In this document: positions 1 to 11,897 of the stretch, piece after piece
Numbering within the stretch: the stretch's first letter is position 1
How the letters are laid out: every line of letters begins with the position of its first letter
NCBI GenBank assembly: GCA_013350335.1
Contig: CM023538.1
Coordinates: 57,146,769-57,210,768, forward strand
Reading direction: 5' to 3'
DNA from: Chimonanthus salicifolius
Lineage: Eukaryota; Streptophyta; Magnoliopsida; Laurales; Calycanthaceae
Length of the DNA: 64,000 nucleotides
The notes under the pieces: model-generated
Databases searched by the model: none
What the model was told of the DNA's origin: nothing
Seen by the model: only the letters and a program-made list of their open reading frames with translations
Program-made: the position numbers and the translations under genes

Positions 1-1578
1 GAGATGAAAGAAAAGGATGAGAAGGCTGTATGAGGCAAATCAGAAATGTAAGGCTCAAGTTTTGAGAATGGAATGACAAGAATGAAAAATAGGTTCTGGA
101 TATTGGACCTTGGACCATGGACTATGGACTTTGAACCTCAGACTTTGGAAAGAATGAATTGAGGTCCAGGGCACGGGAGAAGTCAACTGAATTTGTTAAA
201 CAATTGAGGAGAAAACTATGATACAAGTCATATTCATACATTATTTTTGCAAGAGACAATTTTCCATTGGGTCACTATACCAATATGTGGGGCCCAAACA
301 TCGGTGCAAGAACATCAAGAATGCCCCACAACTACATAACTTCTTGTAAAATGCGTCTGCGTGTGTACGTGTCTGCGCTAGAGAGAGAAAAGGGGGGGCT
401 TGGAACAAACAGCAAAGACAAAATATGTTTCTTCCACAAATAAAAATCAAAATCATCAACTAGTCATGACACGTGATTATAAAAGGATCTCAAAACAAAA
501 CGATGAAGATTGCCTGCCTTTGCCTCCTTTACTTCAAAATGCATATGAACAAGACAAGAGCAGCAGCATACCAATGGGCCAGAATTCAAATAAAAATTTG
601 ACGAAATGAGAGAGTAAGAGTGAGTCACCATAGCTTCTATGAAAATCCAAAAACCAAGAACTTATACCTTCAATAATTTTTGAAAAAAAAACCCATCTAA
701 ATTCGCCGAAATTCAATCCAAAATCGATTTCAATCAATCAAAACCAATTCAAACCAAAATCAAATCCGAAAAACCCAGTCATGGCTGCAGCAATTCTACG
801 CCACAAAAATGAAATCCAAAAAATACCCAGAACAGCAGTCAGTAAGAGAAGAAAAACCATTAACGGAATTGGGCAGAGTTCTGAAAGAGGATAGGAGAAA
901 AGAAAATACAACTTCTAATAACGAATGGAAAATTCTTGCAATAAAAAAAAAAAAAGAACAAATGAAATATAAACATAATGGGAAGTGATTGTCATTACCT
1001 GAGAATGGTCTGATTATGTTTCTTCTTTCTTCGTTTCAGTATCGGCGTCTCCCGGGTCCTCAAAGTCTCTGAGTCCTTTCTTTCTTCTCTTTCCGTATCT
1101 TTTCCTGTGGTACAGAAAAAAGGACGCTCTTTCTATAGTCTGTAGCAATGGTTGAATACTTGAATGGAACTAAAAAGTGGAACGTTATTGTAAAGGAAAT
1201 AAAAAAAATTGAGTGAGTTAAAAATAGCAGTGCTGATTTTATGGAAATGGAATTCCATGAAAAGTAAGGAATATCATCATCGAGTTTCCAAATCAAATAA
1301 AAAGAGATGCGTCAGAGGTGACCTGAGACGGCGAGGTGGAAAAACCAACACTTGCACGAGAGGATTTATTGTGATTGGCTTCTTTTAATAGTATCTTAAT
1401 AGATAAAAATAGAAAAAGAAAATTTTCAAATTTTATTTGATGAAATTAAAATTTTGATTTTTTTCTCATAGTAGAATTAAAAAATAAAAAAGTTGTATAA
1501 AAATACTAAAATATAGGAATAAAGATTTTAAGATTGATTTTGGTGATTGGAAGTATTTGATCAATTATTATTGTATTG
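1..1578. other. Intergenic; possible 5' UTR exon of a leftward gene
   Basis: No convincing protein-coding ORF is visible. On the minus strand the stretch around 1100 down to 1000 is purine-rich, lacks stable coding potential and ends in a good donor (CAG|GTAATG, near 1000). This looks like an untranslated first exon of a gene running off the left edge. An acceptor-like TTGCTGCAG precedes an ATG near 783, but that frame closes quickly. One isolated G-box (CACGTG) lies at 470-475. The gene inference is weak. Confidence 0.25.
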
Positions 1579-1865
1579 TCAATGTTATCAAAGTCGGACC
1601 GAACTGTCGGTTCAACCGGAACTGCAGTTGCTGTTGTTCGGTTTTGGCTGAAAACCGTTTTTGAATCAAAACCATATAAAACCATTAGACTCGCAGTTTT
1701 CTAGGTAAAACCGTGAGCCGTGAACCGCAACTCACAAAATTTGATTTTTTAAAAAAAAAAAATTCTCTTCAAAATATCAAAAATTAATATTAAAAAATGG
1801 ATATATTTAAAATATAAAGGTTTATTACCATTTATATCCTATATCTTTCATTCTTTTGGTATATT

Positions 1866-4800
1866 TGTAATACTCTAACCCAAATTAGGCAATTTAATTA
1901 AATAAATCCTTCTTAGACCGGTTAATCTCGAAGATTACGGTTAGGGCTTTGTGAAAAGCCCAGGTGTGGCCCAATTCTGAGCTCGAAAGCTCAGTGATCC
2001 AACTCGTCCAGTTGGAGGGGCAAAATAGTAATTTATCGCTTATTGTTATTATTTCATTAATTATGTTATTTTGTGATTATTATTGGATGATATTATTCTC
2101 CTTAATCAAGGATTCCTATTTCTGATTTTAGAATAATTTTATTTTCAGAAAATAGTATTTAAAATCGCCCATCAAAACCCCTGCAAGGGAGAAATAAATA
2201 TTTTTAAATGGTTTTGAAAATGAGATAATTTTTTAAATAAGTATGGTATGTTAGACCATTTTAGTATAGGTCTAGTTTATTCTTTCAAACCCCAAAAATG
2301 ATGATTTTAAATCGTTTTATTTAACACAAGTTAAATTAAGTAAATAGTGTTAAATTATGATTTTTATTTAAATCTATGGTTTTTGACTCATCTGTCAAGT
2401 TGGATTAAAAATTTTGAGCTTTAAAAGTATTATTTTAAGTTGAAAATCGAATTTTAATTAAAAGAGAGGCCTTTTTGCAAAATCAAAAATGTTGGAGAAC
2501 TTATCTGCAACCAACGCCCAAACAGTGCGATTACTGTTGGGGACGTCGGTAGTAGCTGCATGCAGCTCCCACCCGACCATCAACCATTGATCAGAGGTTC
2601 TATATAATGCCTCTCCATCAGCTAGTTTAACTCCCTCAAAATTTTCTACCTCTTTCTGAAATCAAACCAACCGAGCTCCTCCCTTGTCCCTGTTTTCCAA
2701 GTTCACTTCACCGTAGCTTAAAGAGGAAGATTTTTCAAAAGTTAGATTTTTAACCTATGAACTCAAATGAAGGTAACCACTATGTTCCTCTTTGAATTTT
2801 AACTGGTTTTGAATCAAGTAGAAGTAGATTTGGCCAAGTTTTAAGTGTGTAAAACCGATTTGAAGTCTAAGGAAAATCTTGGTTTTTTTTTCGTGTCAGT
2901 GTGTTTTTTGTGTTAAAATCCAATGGCCTAATAAGTTTTAAAGCTCCAAACCACTCCCTATGGAGAGAGGGACTCACTGAGGAGTCCATCTGACCGGTTG
3001 GATGTGAAAACCAAATCCAGGAAACCCACTGTTTCTAGATTCGTATTTCATAAAGTGCTGCCCGTTACTGTTTGCTGTTGCAGACAGATGAGGAAGACGA
3101 CTCTCGGACAGTCCGAGAGTTGTGCTTCAGATGGTCTGAAGGTAACCCCCATCGGACCGTCCGAGAGTGACCTTCGGACGTTCCGAGCTTCAATTCGAAG
3201 TCCCGAAGCGTCTGAAGGCTAGCCACCCTCTTGCCTCTGCTCCGGACTTTCCGAGTCCTGTTTGGAAGGACCGAACCCCTCTCGGACGATCCGAGCTTCA
3301 CTTGGCATGATCTGAGACACACAGACCCACCGAGACCATTTTTCTCTGTTTTTCTGTTCGAAAGGACCTTCAGACGATCCAAAACCTGATCTTCGGACAA
3401 TTCAAAGACAGACCCAAGGGTCCGAAGTCTGTGGACTAGTTTAGACAATGGTTCAGATGATCCAAAGCCACAGTACCTGGTTCCGAGGCATGTTCCGAGG
3501 AACCCAGTTTTTTAATGTAAAACCTTGATTGATTGATGATGCATGTTTAGATCTTAAGTTTTAATGTGATGTTTTGACCCCCTTAATAATTTAAAAAATG
3601 TACTAACCTTAATACTATAGTGTATATACTATTGTATACTTCCAGGCCGACTCTATTTGTCGGGTACTGAGTAACCTCGAGGCCTTACTCAACATGTCAA
3701 TCTGGTCCTATCCAGATGACAACCGAGAAGTGACCTGAGTATCTAGACTTAACTCAATGAGTCAATCTGGTCATAACCAGAAGAGAATATGAGTTTTGGA
3801 CTGAACACCATATTATTATATATTGTGGATTATTATAACTTAAAATGGTTAAAAACCAAGTAGGAGACTCAATTCCATTAACATTGGAGATTTTTGGGAA
3901 AACAGTATGGTTTTGAAATACTACTCGTATGTATACATTTGGATGTTATGTGTGTTGACCTATTAATGATTGTGCACTTGTTTGCTTGTTGAACAAAGAC
4001 CGCGATACCACACAGTTTCGGTGAGGGAACTTAACTTTGCAGTAGGTGTAATCAGGTTTTATGAGATGAATCTTGAACAATGAGTAATTTCAAGTTTGAT
4101 GAACCCCCCAATGTGCCTAGACATGATTCACTGTTATAAGAAGTGCTTATGATAATTGTGAATGTTTATGATATTGATCATATGAGATATGTAATACTGC
4201 TTCCACGTGCCTTTAACTATTGAACTAATATCAGCCATGTGTGTGAGATGGCTTACGTCTATTGGACCAGGGGTGTCGACAGTTGCTAACTTGAGGAGTG
4301 TTAGTATCGGCCATAGTGAGGGCGGAGATAGTACTTGCAAGGATGTATTTTGACCGTGTCAGGACTTAATACAATGGTCTCAGCGTAGTATGTAGGCGTT
4401 ACGTTGGATGACAGCAGTAATGAATTGATGATGAGTTATGGAAATGATGATGAGATTATACTTGATATTGAGAAATTATTATCAAACATGAGATATTATA
4501 TTGCAAATGTTGATTATTTACTAACATAATGTTTCATTAGACTGCATTGTTATATTTCCGTTACTGGGCTAGTTAGCTCACACCATTCACATTTCAGGAG
4601 ATGTGCTAGAGGAGGAGAACCCTCCATGTGAAACTTAGGATGGATAAACTGCTACATTGCCTTGGGATTCCCACTGAGGGGAATTCCATTATCTTTGTTT
4701 TTTTGGTTCCTTGAACCTTTTGCTTATGTAAAGTACCGGGTGTAGTACTTAATTTGTATTGATGTGATGTATTGAACTAACATGTGTTTCGTAGTTACTC

Positions 4801-5022
4801 TGAAGATGTTGAAATAATAATTCGTTGTTGAAACTATGTGTTCGTGGTGGTGTCTCTTTTTGGGTAGACTTATGGTATGTGTTTAAGCCCACATGTTGAA
4901 ATCATGTGTGACCTTTGGGCCCAACCGTTGATCCGGCCAGGTTAGAATTCTTGAATTTAGTTTTCAAAGGAAAAAAAAAATCAGTCACGTTCTGAGCTCA
5001 CCTTTCGGGTCGGAGCGTGACA
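1866..5022. mobile_element. Solo LTR (3.16 kb), probably Ty3/gypsy-type
   Basis: It starts TGTAATACTCTAACCC and ends with the near-complement GGGTCGGAGCGTGACA, the TG...CA inverted ends of a long LTR. A perfect 5-bp target duplication ATATT flanks it (1861-1865 and 5023-5027). No gag-pol, primer-binding site or second LTR is present, so it is a solo LTR left by LTR-LTR recombination. Its 3' half aligns by eye with the second solo LTR at 15856-18613: shared blocks include CTTCCAGGCCGA, a segment with TTGCAGTA, TGACCGTGTC and CACATTTCAGGAGATGT. The short ORFs inside are not conserved proteins. The Ty3/gypsy assignment rests on LTR length and end motif only. Confidence 0.85.
3100..3470. repeat. 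Array of TCGGAC-NN-TCCGA palindromes inside the LTR
   Basis: At least five near-perfect palindromes of the form (C/T)TCGGAC N2 TCCGAG occur at about 3103, 3152, 3174, 3241 and 3283. Decayed versions (TTCAGACGATCC and similar) follow at about 3371, 3393 and 3450. Spacing is irregular, so this is not a simple tandem repeat. The sister LTR at 15.9 kb lacks it. The role is unknown; candidates are a transcription-factor site cluster or a short hairpin series. Confidence 0.7.
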
Positions 5023-5214
5023 ATATTACTCAGATTTTGAATGTTATTTTTAATATTTATATTAATGTTATTTGCAAAAGGTATCTTATTTAATGTTACA
5101 TGTAATATTTATATTATATTACTACTTGACCGGCTTTGACCGTGGCTGAACCCGGGTTGAATCCAAAATGCTTCGAACACAGTTTGTTAGACGGTTCAGT
5201 TCTGATAACATTGA

Positions 5215-6295
5215 TTTTTATTAAAAAATAGAGGATATTTATAAAAATAATTAAAAATATAAAAAATCTATGATTAAATGTATGATTTTAAAAATTAATT
5301 TCATTTTTATGTTAGTATCTAAAAATAAGAAATTATATAAAAAAAAATTATCTGAAAAAACAATTATCTAATATCAATCTTTCAACCAATATTATTTGTA
5401 CAATCGAATACTTCTCACTGATTTATTTAATATATTAATTAACAACAGACTATGTATAACCAGGAATATCAATTAATTAATATATTAATTGGTATGTTAG
5501 CATCCAATCAAAATAAACCTCATGGGAGGGCTCCACTCTAATACTAGAATCACGTTTTTAATGTGATTTTATCATAAATTTACCATAACACAGATAAATA
5601 CGTGTTATTAACCCAATAATGATATTTTGCCGATAAAAATGTGTTATTAATGTGATAATGATATATTGCCGATATTTGTTACATTGGTTTAATTGAGTGT
5701 GTTTTAAATCTAATACCTATTTATTCTTTTATTTTTACATTTTTATGTATGAAAACTCAGTAATAGTACTTTTTTACATTTTCTTTCAAATTGAAGACAT
5801 TTTGTTTACTTTCTGAGTTAAAAAATGAAAATACCCAATTTTGATTTTGATTTTAATGTATAAGTCAATTCAATTAATAAATAGATAAATAGATTTAGAT
5901 TGAATTGATCTGCTTATTTTAAAAAGTATAATTTGAAGGGTGACTAATATAATATATCTCAAACACATTGTTAGGTTTACGCCTCTATCTCTCCTTCTCA
6001 TCATTAAAACTACATATTACATATTTATTATTATGGTTGAACCAATTTTATCTGGTCATTTTTTATTTACTGAGACTCACCCACCTACTGGAGCAGACAC
6101 TATTATTTTATGCATTTAGTCATGAGGTTCATTAAATGGAGTGGTAATGAGTCTATTCAAATAGTCTTTTCTCTAATATATTGTCTATCAAAAATTATCC
6201 TTAATTGAATTGATTAAGTCTTATTTTCAAAATTCTCAAAATCTAATTATTTTTTAATTCCAAAGTTTTATGGTATCTAAGAATATGACTTAAAC
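5215..6295. other. AT-rich intergenic DNA
   Basis: No gene, RNA or bounded repeat could be recognised here. It is very AT-rich, with poly-A/T runs and short direct repeats such as two TTAATATATTAATT segments near 5440-5490. Confidence 0.5.
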
Positions 6296-6665
6296 AGGTT
6301 TTTGAAATTGAAATCTCGGCCGATACAAAAGGTGTTGACCGTACCAATTAAATATCAACCGATATCCATTGCTGATATTCAATTTTATTTTTATTTTTTT
6401 TAAAAAAAATTGGCCTCAGATCCAGGCCAATATCTCGATCGATATTCACCCATATAGGGCAAATATCAGCCGATATTTCTGATTTAATTTTTTTTAAAAG
6501 GCCTTCTTTCAGTTTTATTTTTTTTAATTCAGAAAAATAAGAAATAAAAAATAACAGATATTTTGAAAAAAAAAAAAAGGAGAGAGAATTGCATTGCCAA
6601 GATATCAGTCGATGTCCCGACATCAGCATATCAGCCGATATCTCGGGCCGAAAGAGATTTGGACC
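6296..6665. repeat. CGATAT-rich MITE-like repeat (degenerate)
   Basis: It carries many copies of GGCCGATA/ATATCAGCCGATAT palindromes, and ends near GGACCCCTGAT. This is the same word set and the same terminal GACCCC as the hAT-like MITEs at 48406-48602 and 50170-50427. Boundaries are approximate and no clear target duplication was found. Confidence 0.5.
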
Positions 6666-7473
6666 CCTGATCAGTTTGATGGAAGGTGATTTTTGTTGGG
6701 CAACATTAGAAAAAAAAACAAAGACCATTCTAGTTGGCCCATCATCGTCTTATTTGATGGACCCTAGATGCGCACATTATCACCGTGCTTTACCTCTCGA
6801 TACGGTAGAATGAGAGAATAAATAAAATAAATTGATTTAGATATTGATATTTTTTAATGGAATGTTATATTTATTTTGTTAATTAAAATTAGAATAAAAA
6901 AATAAAAAAATATTATCAATTTATTGCATCCTCAACAACTAATCATCACGGTTTTCTTAAAAAAAATTATTCTGGAGGAGGCATTATTCAATTATAATAA
7001 TCAAAATGAAAAAAAAAAAAAAAATAAGATCCTACAAATTCTAGATGTAGCCGTGTTGATGCTTCTCTCTACCGAGTCCAAATAAACGTATGGATTCATT
7101 TTAACTCCACATTTGTACATATTTGTCCTCATTTGAAACTTTTTGTCACATTTTACTTGTTTTTTTCTTCTTCCGGGCGGAGCAAAAATTCTTCATACAT
7201 AATTTGATTTAAAAAATATATATATAATTAAAAATTCGATCATAAAAAATAAATATATTAAAAAATTAAAAATAGATACATACTGATAGCCAGGCAACCC
7301 TATCCATTACCTTTGTTTGAATAAATGTCGCCGTCTCTCAAGTCAACCAAGCCTAACCCGTCGTGGTCACAACATGTTATTTGTATTAATCCAAGTCTAA
7401 CTCATCAGTTGTCATGACATCTAGCACAATGCTTAGCCTCTAATGCGAGAAGCGAGACACAGAGCAAAGAGTG

Positions 7474-7672
7474 AGCTTCTGACAGTTTTTTTATTTTGGC
7501 TTTACATGTGGAAAATTTTAGACATAGTTCTACTAAACCCTCACGGTTAATATCTTTATCCCTTAAAGCATCACCAAGATTAGTCTGTGGGATTTGAACC
7601 TATCATCTTCTATTTCCTAAGGTGGGAGATAACCATCCGAGCTAACTCATGGGGGGTTAGCTTCTGACCGTT
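7474..7672 (-). mobile_element. tRNA-derived SINE with target-site duplication
   Basis: Read on the minus strand, it has a pol III A box (TTAGCTCGGATGGTTA) followed by a B box (GGTTCAAATCCCAC) and a short A-rich tail. The flanking direct repeat is AGCTTCTGACAGTT at 7474-7487 and AGCTTCTGACCGTT at 7659-7672, a 14-bp target duplication with one mismatch. The body is about 171 bp. A related insertion without an obvious duplication lies at about 22215-22344. Confidence 0.8.
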
Positions 7673-10600
7673 GGCTTCAAATATTTCACAACTAGCAAAC
7701 CGGTGACAAGTTCTTTCAAACTGGATTCTAGAATGGAGAGATTCTTCGCTTTCAAGTTCAAATAGATACCAGAGATCAAAGGTTCATTTTTATGTTAGGA
7801 CAAAGATAGGGATTGAAAGATGGGTCAAAGTGAATTCTAAATAGAAGTCTAAAAATTTTGAGATTTAAAAAATAATTTTAAATTATTAAAATTTAAGAAG
7901 CTTAAAAACATATCTTTGTTGATCTCACTGAAGTAATTTTTGGTGCTTCTTATATTTTAGATCTTTTCAACGAGTCAATCATTCACAAACAAGGTGAGTC
8001 CATATAGGGGTACAACATTTAGAGATTGAATAATATATTAAAGCTATTTAAGTTTGAGAAGTTTAAAAAATATGTTCATTGATGCGAGCAAATTTGAGAG
8101 CTTTCAATCATATGAATGTCGAAAGAAGAGACAATATCAACCTCCAACAAATATGACCAATCAAACCTCCGTTCAATGTGGTGCTGAATCAAAGAGATGC
8201 TTCAGGCGAATCTAATAGAAGTCTGTTTCTAAAGAAAATAGTTTCCAGTTTTAACTGAATTGAAATTGAAAGATGCAATCTCAAAGAGAATAGAAATTTA
8301 CATAACTTTAAAAGAGAACTATAAAAAGGAAATGCAAATCACAACTTAATTCAAATAAACTCTGGAATTAGAATTCAAAAGAGAACTTACAAGTATACTA
8401 AAATCCACACTTCTATTTTCTTGATTCAAATTACAATTCCAAGACTTGATGATCAAAATTCGAAGATGTACAAGGTTAGCGATGACCGCTATTTATAGTG
8501 GTAGGAGTTGAAAAAAAGGAAAAAGAAAAAGATGTGCCACATAACATCAACAAATGGGAATGAAAAGAGAAAATTTACATCAAATCAAATCATGGACACT
8601 TAGGACTAGTGACATGTCTCCACCAATCATGTGCCTTCCCTCCATGAATCATGTGCCTTCCCTCCATGCCAATGCTTGGCTTGTGCATTACCATTTGGAG
8701 CATGTTGGAGAACCCTTACACCCCATGTGAAGAGAAGCAACCAATGAGACTTTGGCACCTTGGAAAATGCTTATGCATGGTCATGTGAGAAAATTGCCAA
8801 ATTTGGAGACAAGCTTGTGGAATTCGTTTTCCACTCATAATGCTAGGGTTTGACCTAGCAACACCACATGTGGGGTCCATCATGCTCTCAAATGGGTCCC
8901 AGGCCCATGGGTGGGGGTCCATATTCATCAAGGGAGTAACCCACAACCTTCGATGGTAACGACAAGCCCTTCCCAGTAGTGCTAGAGGTTCTTGCATCCA
9001 TTCAGTTGAACTCAATACTCTCCTTATCAATCCATCAACAGTCGCTCCTCACTGTCTTCTTTTTTTCCCATCCAAAACTACCACCAAATCAACTATTCAC
9101 ATTTGGTGCCATTCACCGTTCCAAGCCTGCAAAACAAAAGAAAAATGTTGACGTCAAGAATGCCACTAAAAATGAAAGAGGTGCACTAAGAATTCAGTTT
9201 CTTTTTTCTGATCAATCATAGAAAATCAATTCCAATGGATTCTTTGTAGCTTCTTCTTCATCTTTTAATAGAACCAGTCATGCTTTGTAGCTTATTGGCT
9301 GGAAACATCACATCTTGATAATTAAACAGAGTAGAGTAGCAAAATTGGATAGAGGGATAAATAGACAAAGTAGAGTAGCAAAACTGGATAAATGGAATAG
9401 ATCTAGGCCTTCCACATTCCAATTTGGGATTAACAATTCCAATCTTTCTGTGTGAAGTTCCAAAGCATAAGAAGTTTCCCATAGTTTTTCAAGAAGCGAT
9501 GAAGCCCTACATTGGTCAGACAACTGTAAATTTCTTAGGTCATTGTGATGATGTTTAATTACAATTTTCTTCTGATACAGATGATACTTAGTGACAACAA
9601 AGAGCTCAAAGTCATAGCAAGGTACCATTTGTATCATTTACTACAAGCAACTGTTATTGAGCAAATAATCAAACAGATATCATCAGATTACTTTTATTTT
9701 TAACCCAAGCTCCGCGCACAATACACTGTGGAAACCTACATGACTATCACTAAGCATGATTGACAATACACAAGCGGAAAGCATCATTTCCATTTCAATT
9801 GTCATTGAAGCCATATTTTTACAATCCATGGAGTAACACTTCATAACGCACTATCCATGTGGGACAACAATCACACACAATTCTACATTAGCTAAATGCA
9901 TAAAGACCTTTTATGTTGCATACTATGGTACATTGGAACCAAGGGTCCTCTTTTTCTTCATTAGACCTTATCATTTCAAGGAAAAATTTAGCCATGATGT
10001 GTTGCACTCACAGAATCAAAACATAAAAGAAATAAAGCATCGAGGTGAAAAAAAAGGTGGAGGGTTTTGTAGGGTGTGGAGTATTGAACCCTCAAGGTCC
10101 ATTTGTTTAGTACTTGGATTTCAGTTCTTATCTACATATTTGGATTTGATTATTTATTGGGTTATACATGGATCAATTATCATATATAACAGTTTGAACT
10201 ATGTTAAAAAGGAAAATTACAAACCATGGGCTACCAGAGATCACAATGTTCAGACAAGCATATTAAAAGAACTGTGAATAGAGAGGGAAAAAGATACTTC
10301 TAACGTGTACTGCTGGAGGGGAATAGTAGATTCAATTTGATATCTTCAATTGGATAACATGAAACCCAAGTACAATGGCGGTAATATCTAAATCCTAAAG
10401 CCAAACTGAAATGATTTGGCCAAATTCTGCCCATTTACGCATGTCTTTCAAATGAATAAACAGAAACTGTTTTACAAAAAGAAAAAAATATGATAGAAGA
10501 CAATGAACTTATCCACTATAGTGTTGAAAAGCATGAGCAAATTGTTCAAAAAACGACAATTGATTGGGTAATAGACTGTGATGGGGATTTTATTTTTATA

Positions 10601-11638
10601 AGAAACCTATTACTCAAGAAAGTTGAGAAGTTGGCATAGTCAACTATTTCACTCAAATCGAACCTTAATCTTCTTGTATCAAATTATGTCTTACTTGCCC
10701 AAATCAAATATTCATTAAAAAACTCATCTCTTTGAAAAACTTCATGGAATAACAGCTCCAATGTCGATTTAATGTCTTCAGTTGAATCCAAACCATTTAG
10801 ATGCTTTATATTTAGGTCAAACCTGAAGTTAAAACTGAGTTTGAAGTGTTGAATCCACCCTTTGTCGATCACATATGCACCAAATTTTCAACCATAGAAA
10901 TCGTAGTCTCCTTTCAAATTGCATTTCTTTATTAAAGAGTCAGCTATTGACTAGATCATTTTTCACTGAACCAAATAGATTAATGGACTTGATTTCCATA
11001 TAGTTAAAATTGCTAGAGACCAAGTTCAATAAACCAAACACCACTCCAATCACCTAAAATCAAATCTTTATCACAAACAAATGAAACAAAAAGCTTTGAA
11101 TGAATGAAATCTATCAAATTGGGATTGCGCTGATCACCCAAAAACTACTATGCAACAAAAACTTCCACAAACATAATTTGACTCAAACCACCTAAAAATC
11201 CAACTTACGACCTTTACCAATCAAATTTAACAATCCAAATTCCATTTTAAACACCCAAATGGAAATATAATGTAAACACAGGAAAAAAAACTTACTGAGT
11301 TGGAGAAGAAAGGGAAGAGCGACCAGGCCTCCATAGAGCTCTTTGCCATTGAAATCCTTGCCAATTTTGGGATAGGTATCAAAGATTTGGAAGCCTGACA
11401 AGAATCTCCATCTCTCTATCGATACTCCCTTTTCACCTTAGATAGACGACGACAACAACAATATATGGACAAACACTTCTTTCTTTCACATACAAAAACC
11501 AATCTGATTTACCTGTAAAGATTCAATGGCCGGAGCAACTGTGCATTGTGGTCATTGTGATCACCATTATAGAGCCGCCAGTCCCATTGAGGTATCCGAA
11601 GAGACCATGTAAACAAAATAAATTTTACAAAACCTAAA
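7673..11638. other. Intergenic; no supported gene
   Basis: About 7720-8100 is a copy of the sequence at about 21840-22440 (shared TCAACGAGTCAATC and TTGATGCGAGCAAA). There is a 23-bp direct duplication at about 8626-8668 and an imperfect one of about 53 bp at about 9320-9395. Short minus-strand ORFs at 10684-10872 and 11192-11401 look mildly protein-like. The second starts only from TTG and ends at a GTAAGT donor-like site, and I do not recognise either, so I do not call them genes. Confidence 0.4.
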
Positions 11639-11862
11639 GAATCAAATCAGAAACAAATTTAATCAATTGAACCTGTATATCCAGTAAGCATGAACGTTAA
11701 AGACATCTGTTTAAATCCCTCCATTCAGATACAACTTTACAAAAGCGAAAGAATCAAATCAGAAACAAATTTCATCAATTGAACTTGTATATCCAGCCAA
11801 CATGAACATTAAAGACATCAGTTTAAATCCCTCCATACAGATCATATGCACAACTTTGGTAC
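11639..11862. repeat. 112-bp tandem repeat, two copies
   Basis: The block starting GAATCAAATCAGAAACAAAT at 11639 recurs at 11751 with a few substitutions. It lies just downstream of the DUF1639 stop codon, in or beyond its 3' UTR. Confidence 0.75.
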
Positions 11863-11897
11863 TATACCTCTCCAAAATTGATACAAGTGTAATAGCT

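Larger units (their letters stand above)
1579..5214. mobile_element. TIR-bounded DNA element split by a solo LTR
   Basis: The outer ends carry the inverted repeat TCAATGTTATCA (1579-1590, and its complement at 5203-5214). The body is rich in AACCG-type motifs. Without the nested LTR (1866-5022) and its duplicated ATATT, the element would be about 0.47 kb. A related uninterrupted copy lies in reverse orientation at about 43878-44170; it reads straight across the insertion point, so the split arrangement is seen directly. I found no clean target-site duplication for the outer element, so its superfamily is open (hAT- or Mutator-like MITE). Confidence 0.6.

Noticed and set aside
3065..3448. A 127-codon minus-strand ORF and an overlapping plus-strand ORF.
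   Set aside because: They lie in the palindrome array of a solo LTR; the frame is open because the repeat words lack stops.
9933..10277. A 114-codon plus-strand ORF.
   Set aside because: It has no family motif, low complexity and intergenic-like composition.
11527..11613. A 28-codon Cys/His-rich plus-strand ORF starting MAGATVHCGHCDHHYR.
   Set aside because: It is too short, has no supporting promoter or homologue known to me, and may be chance; noted only because of the CxxC-like pattern.
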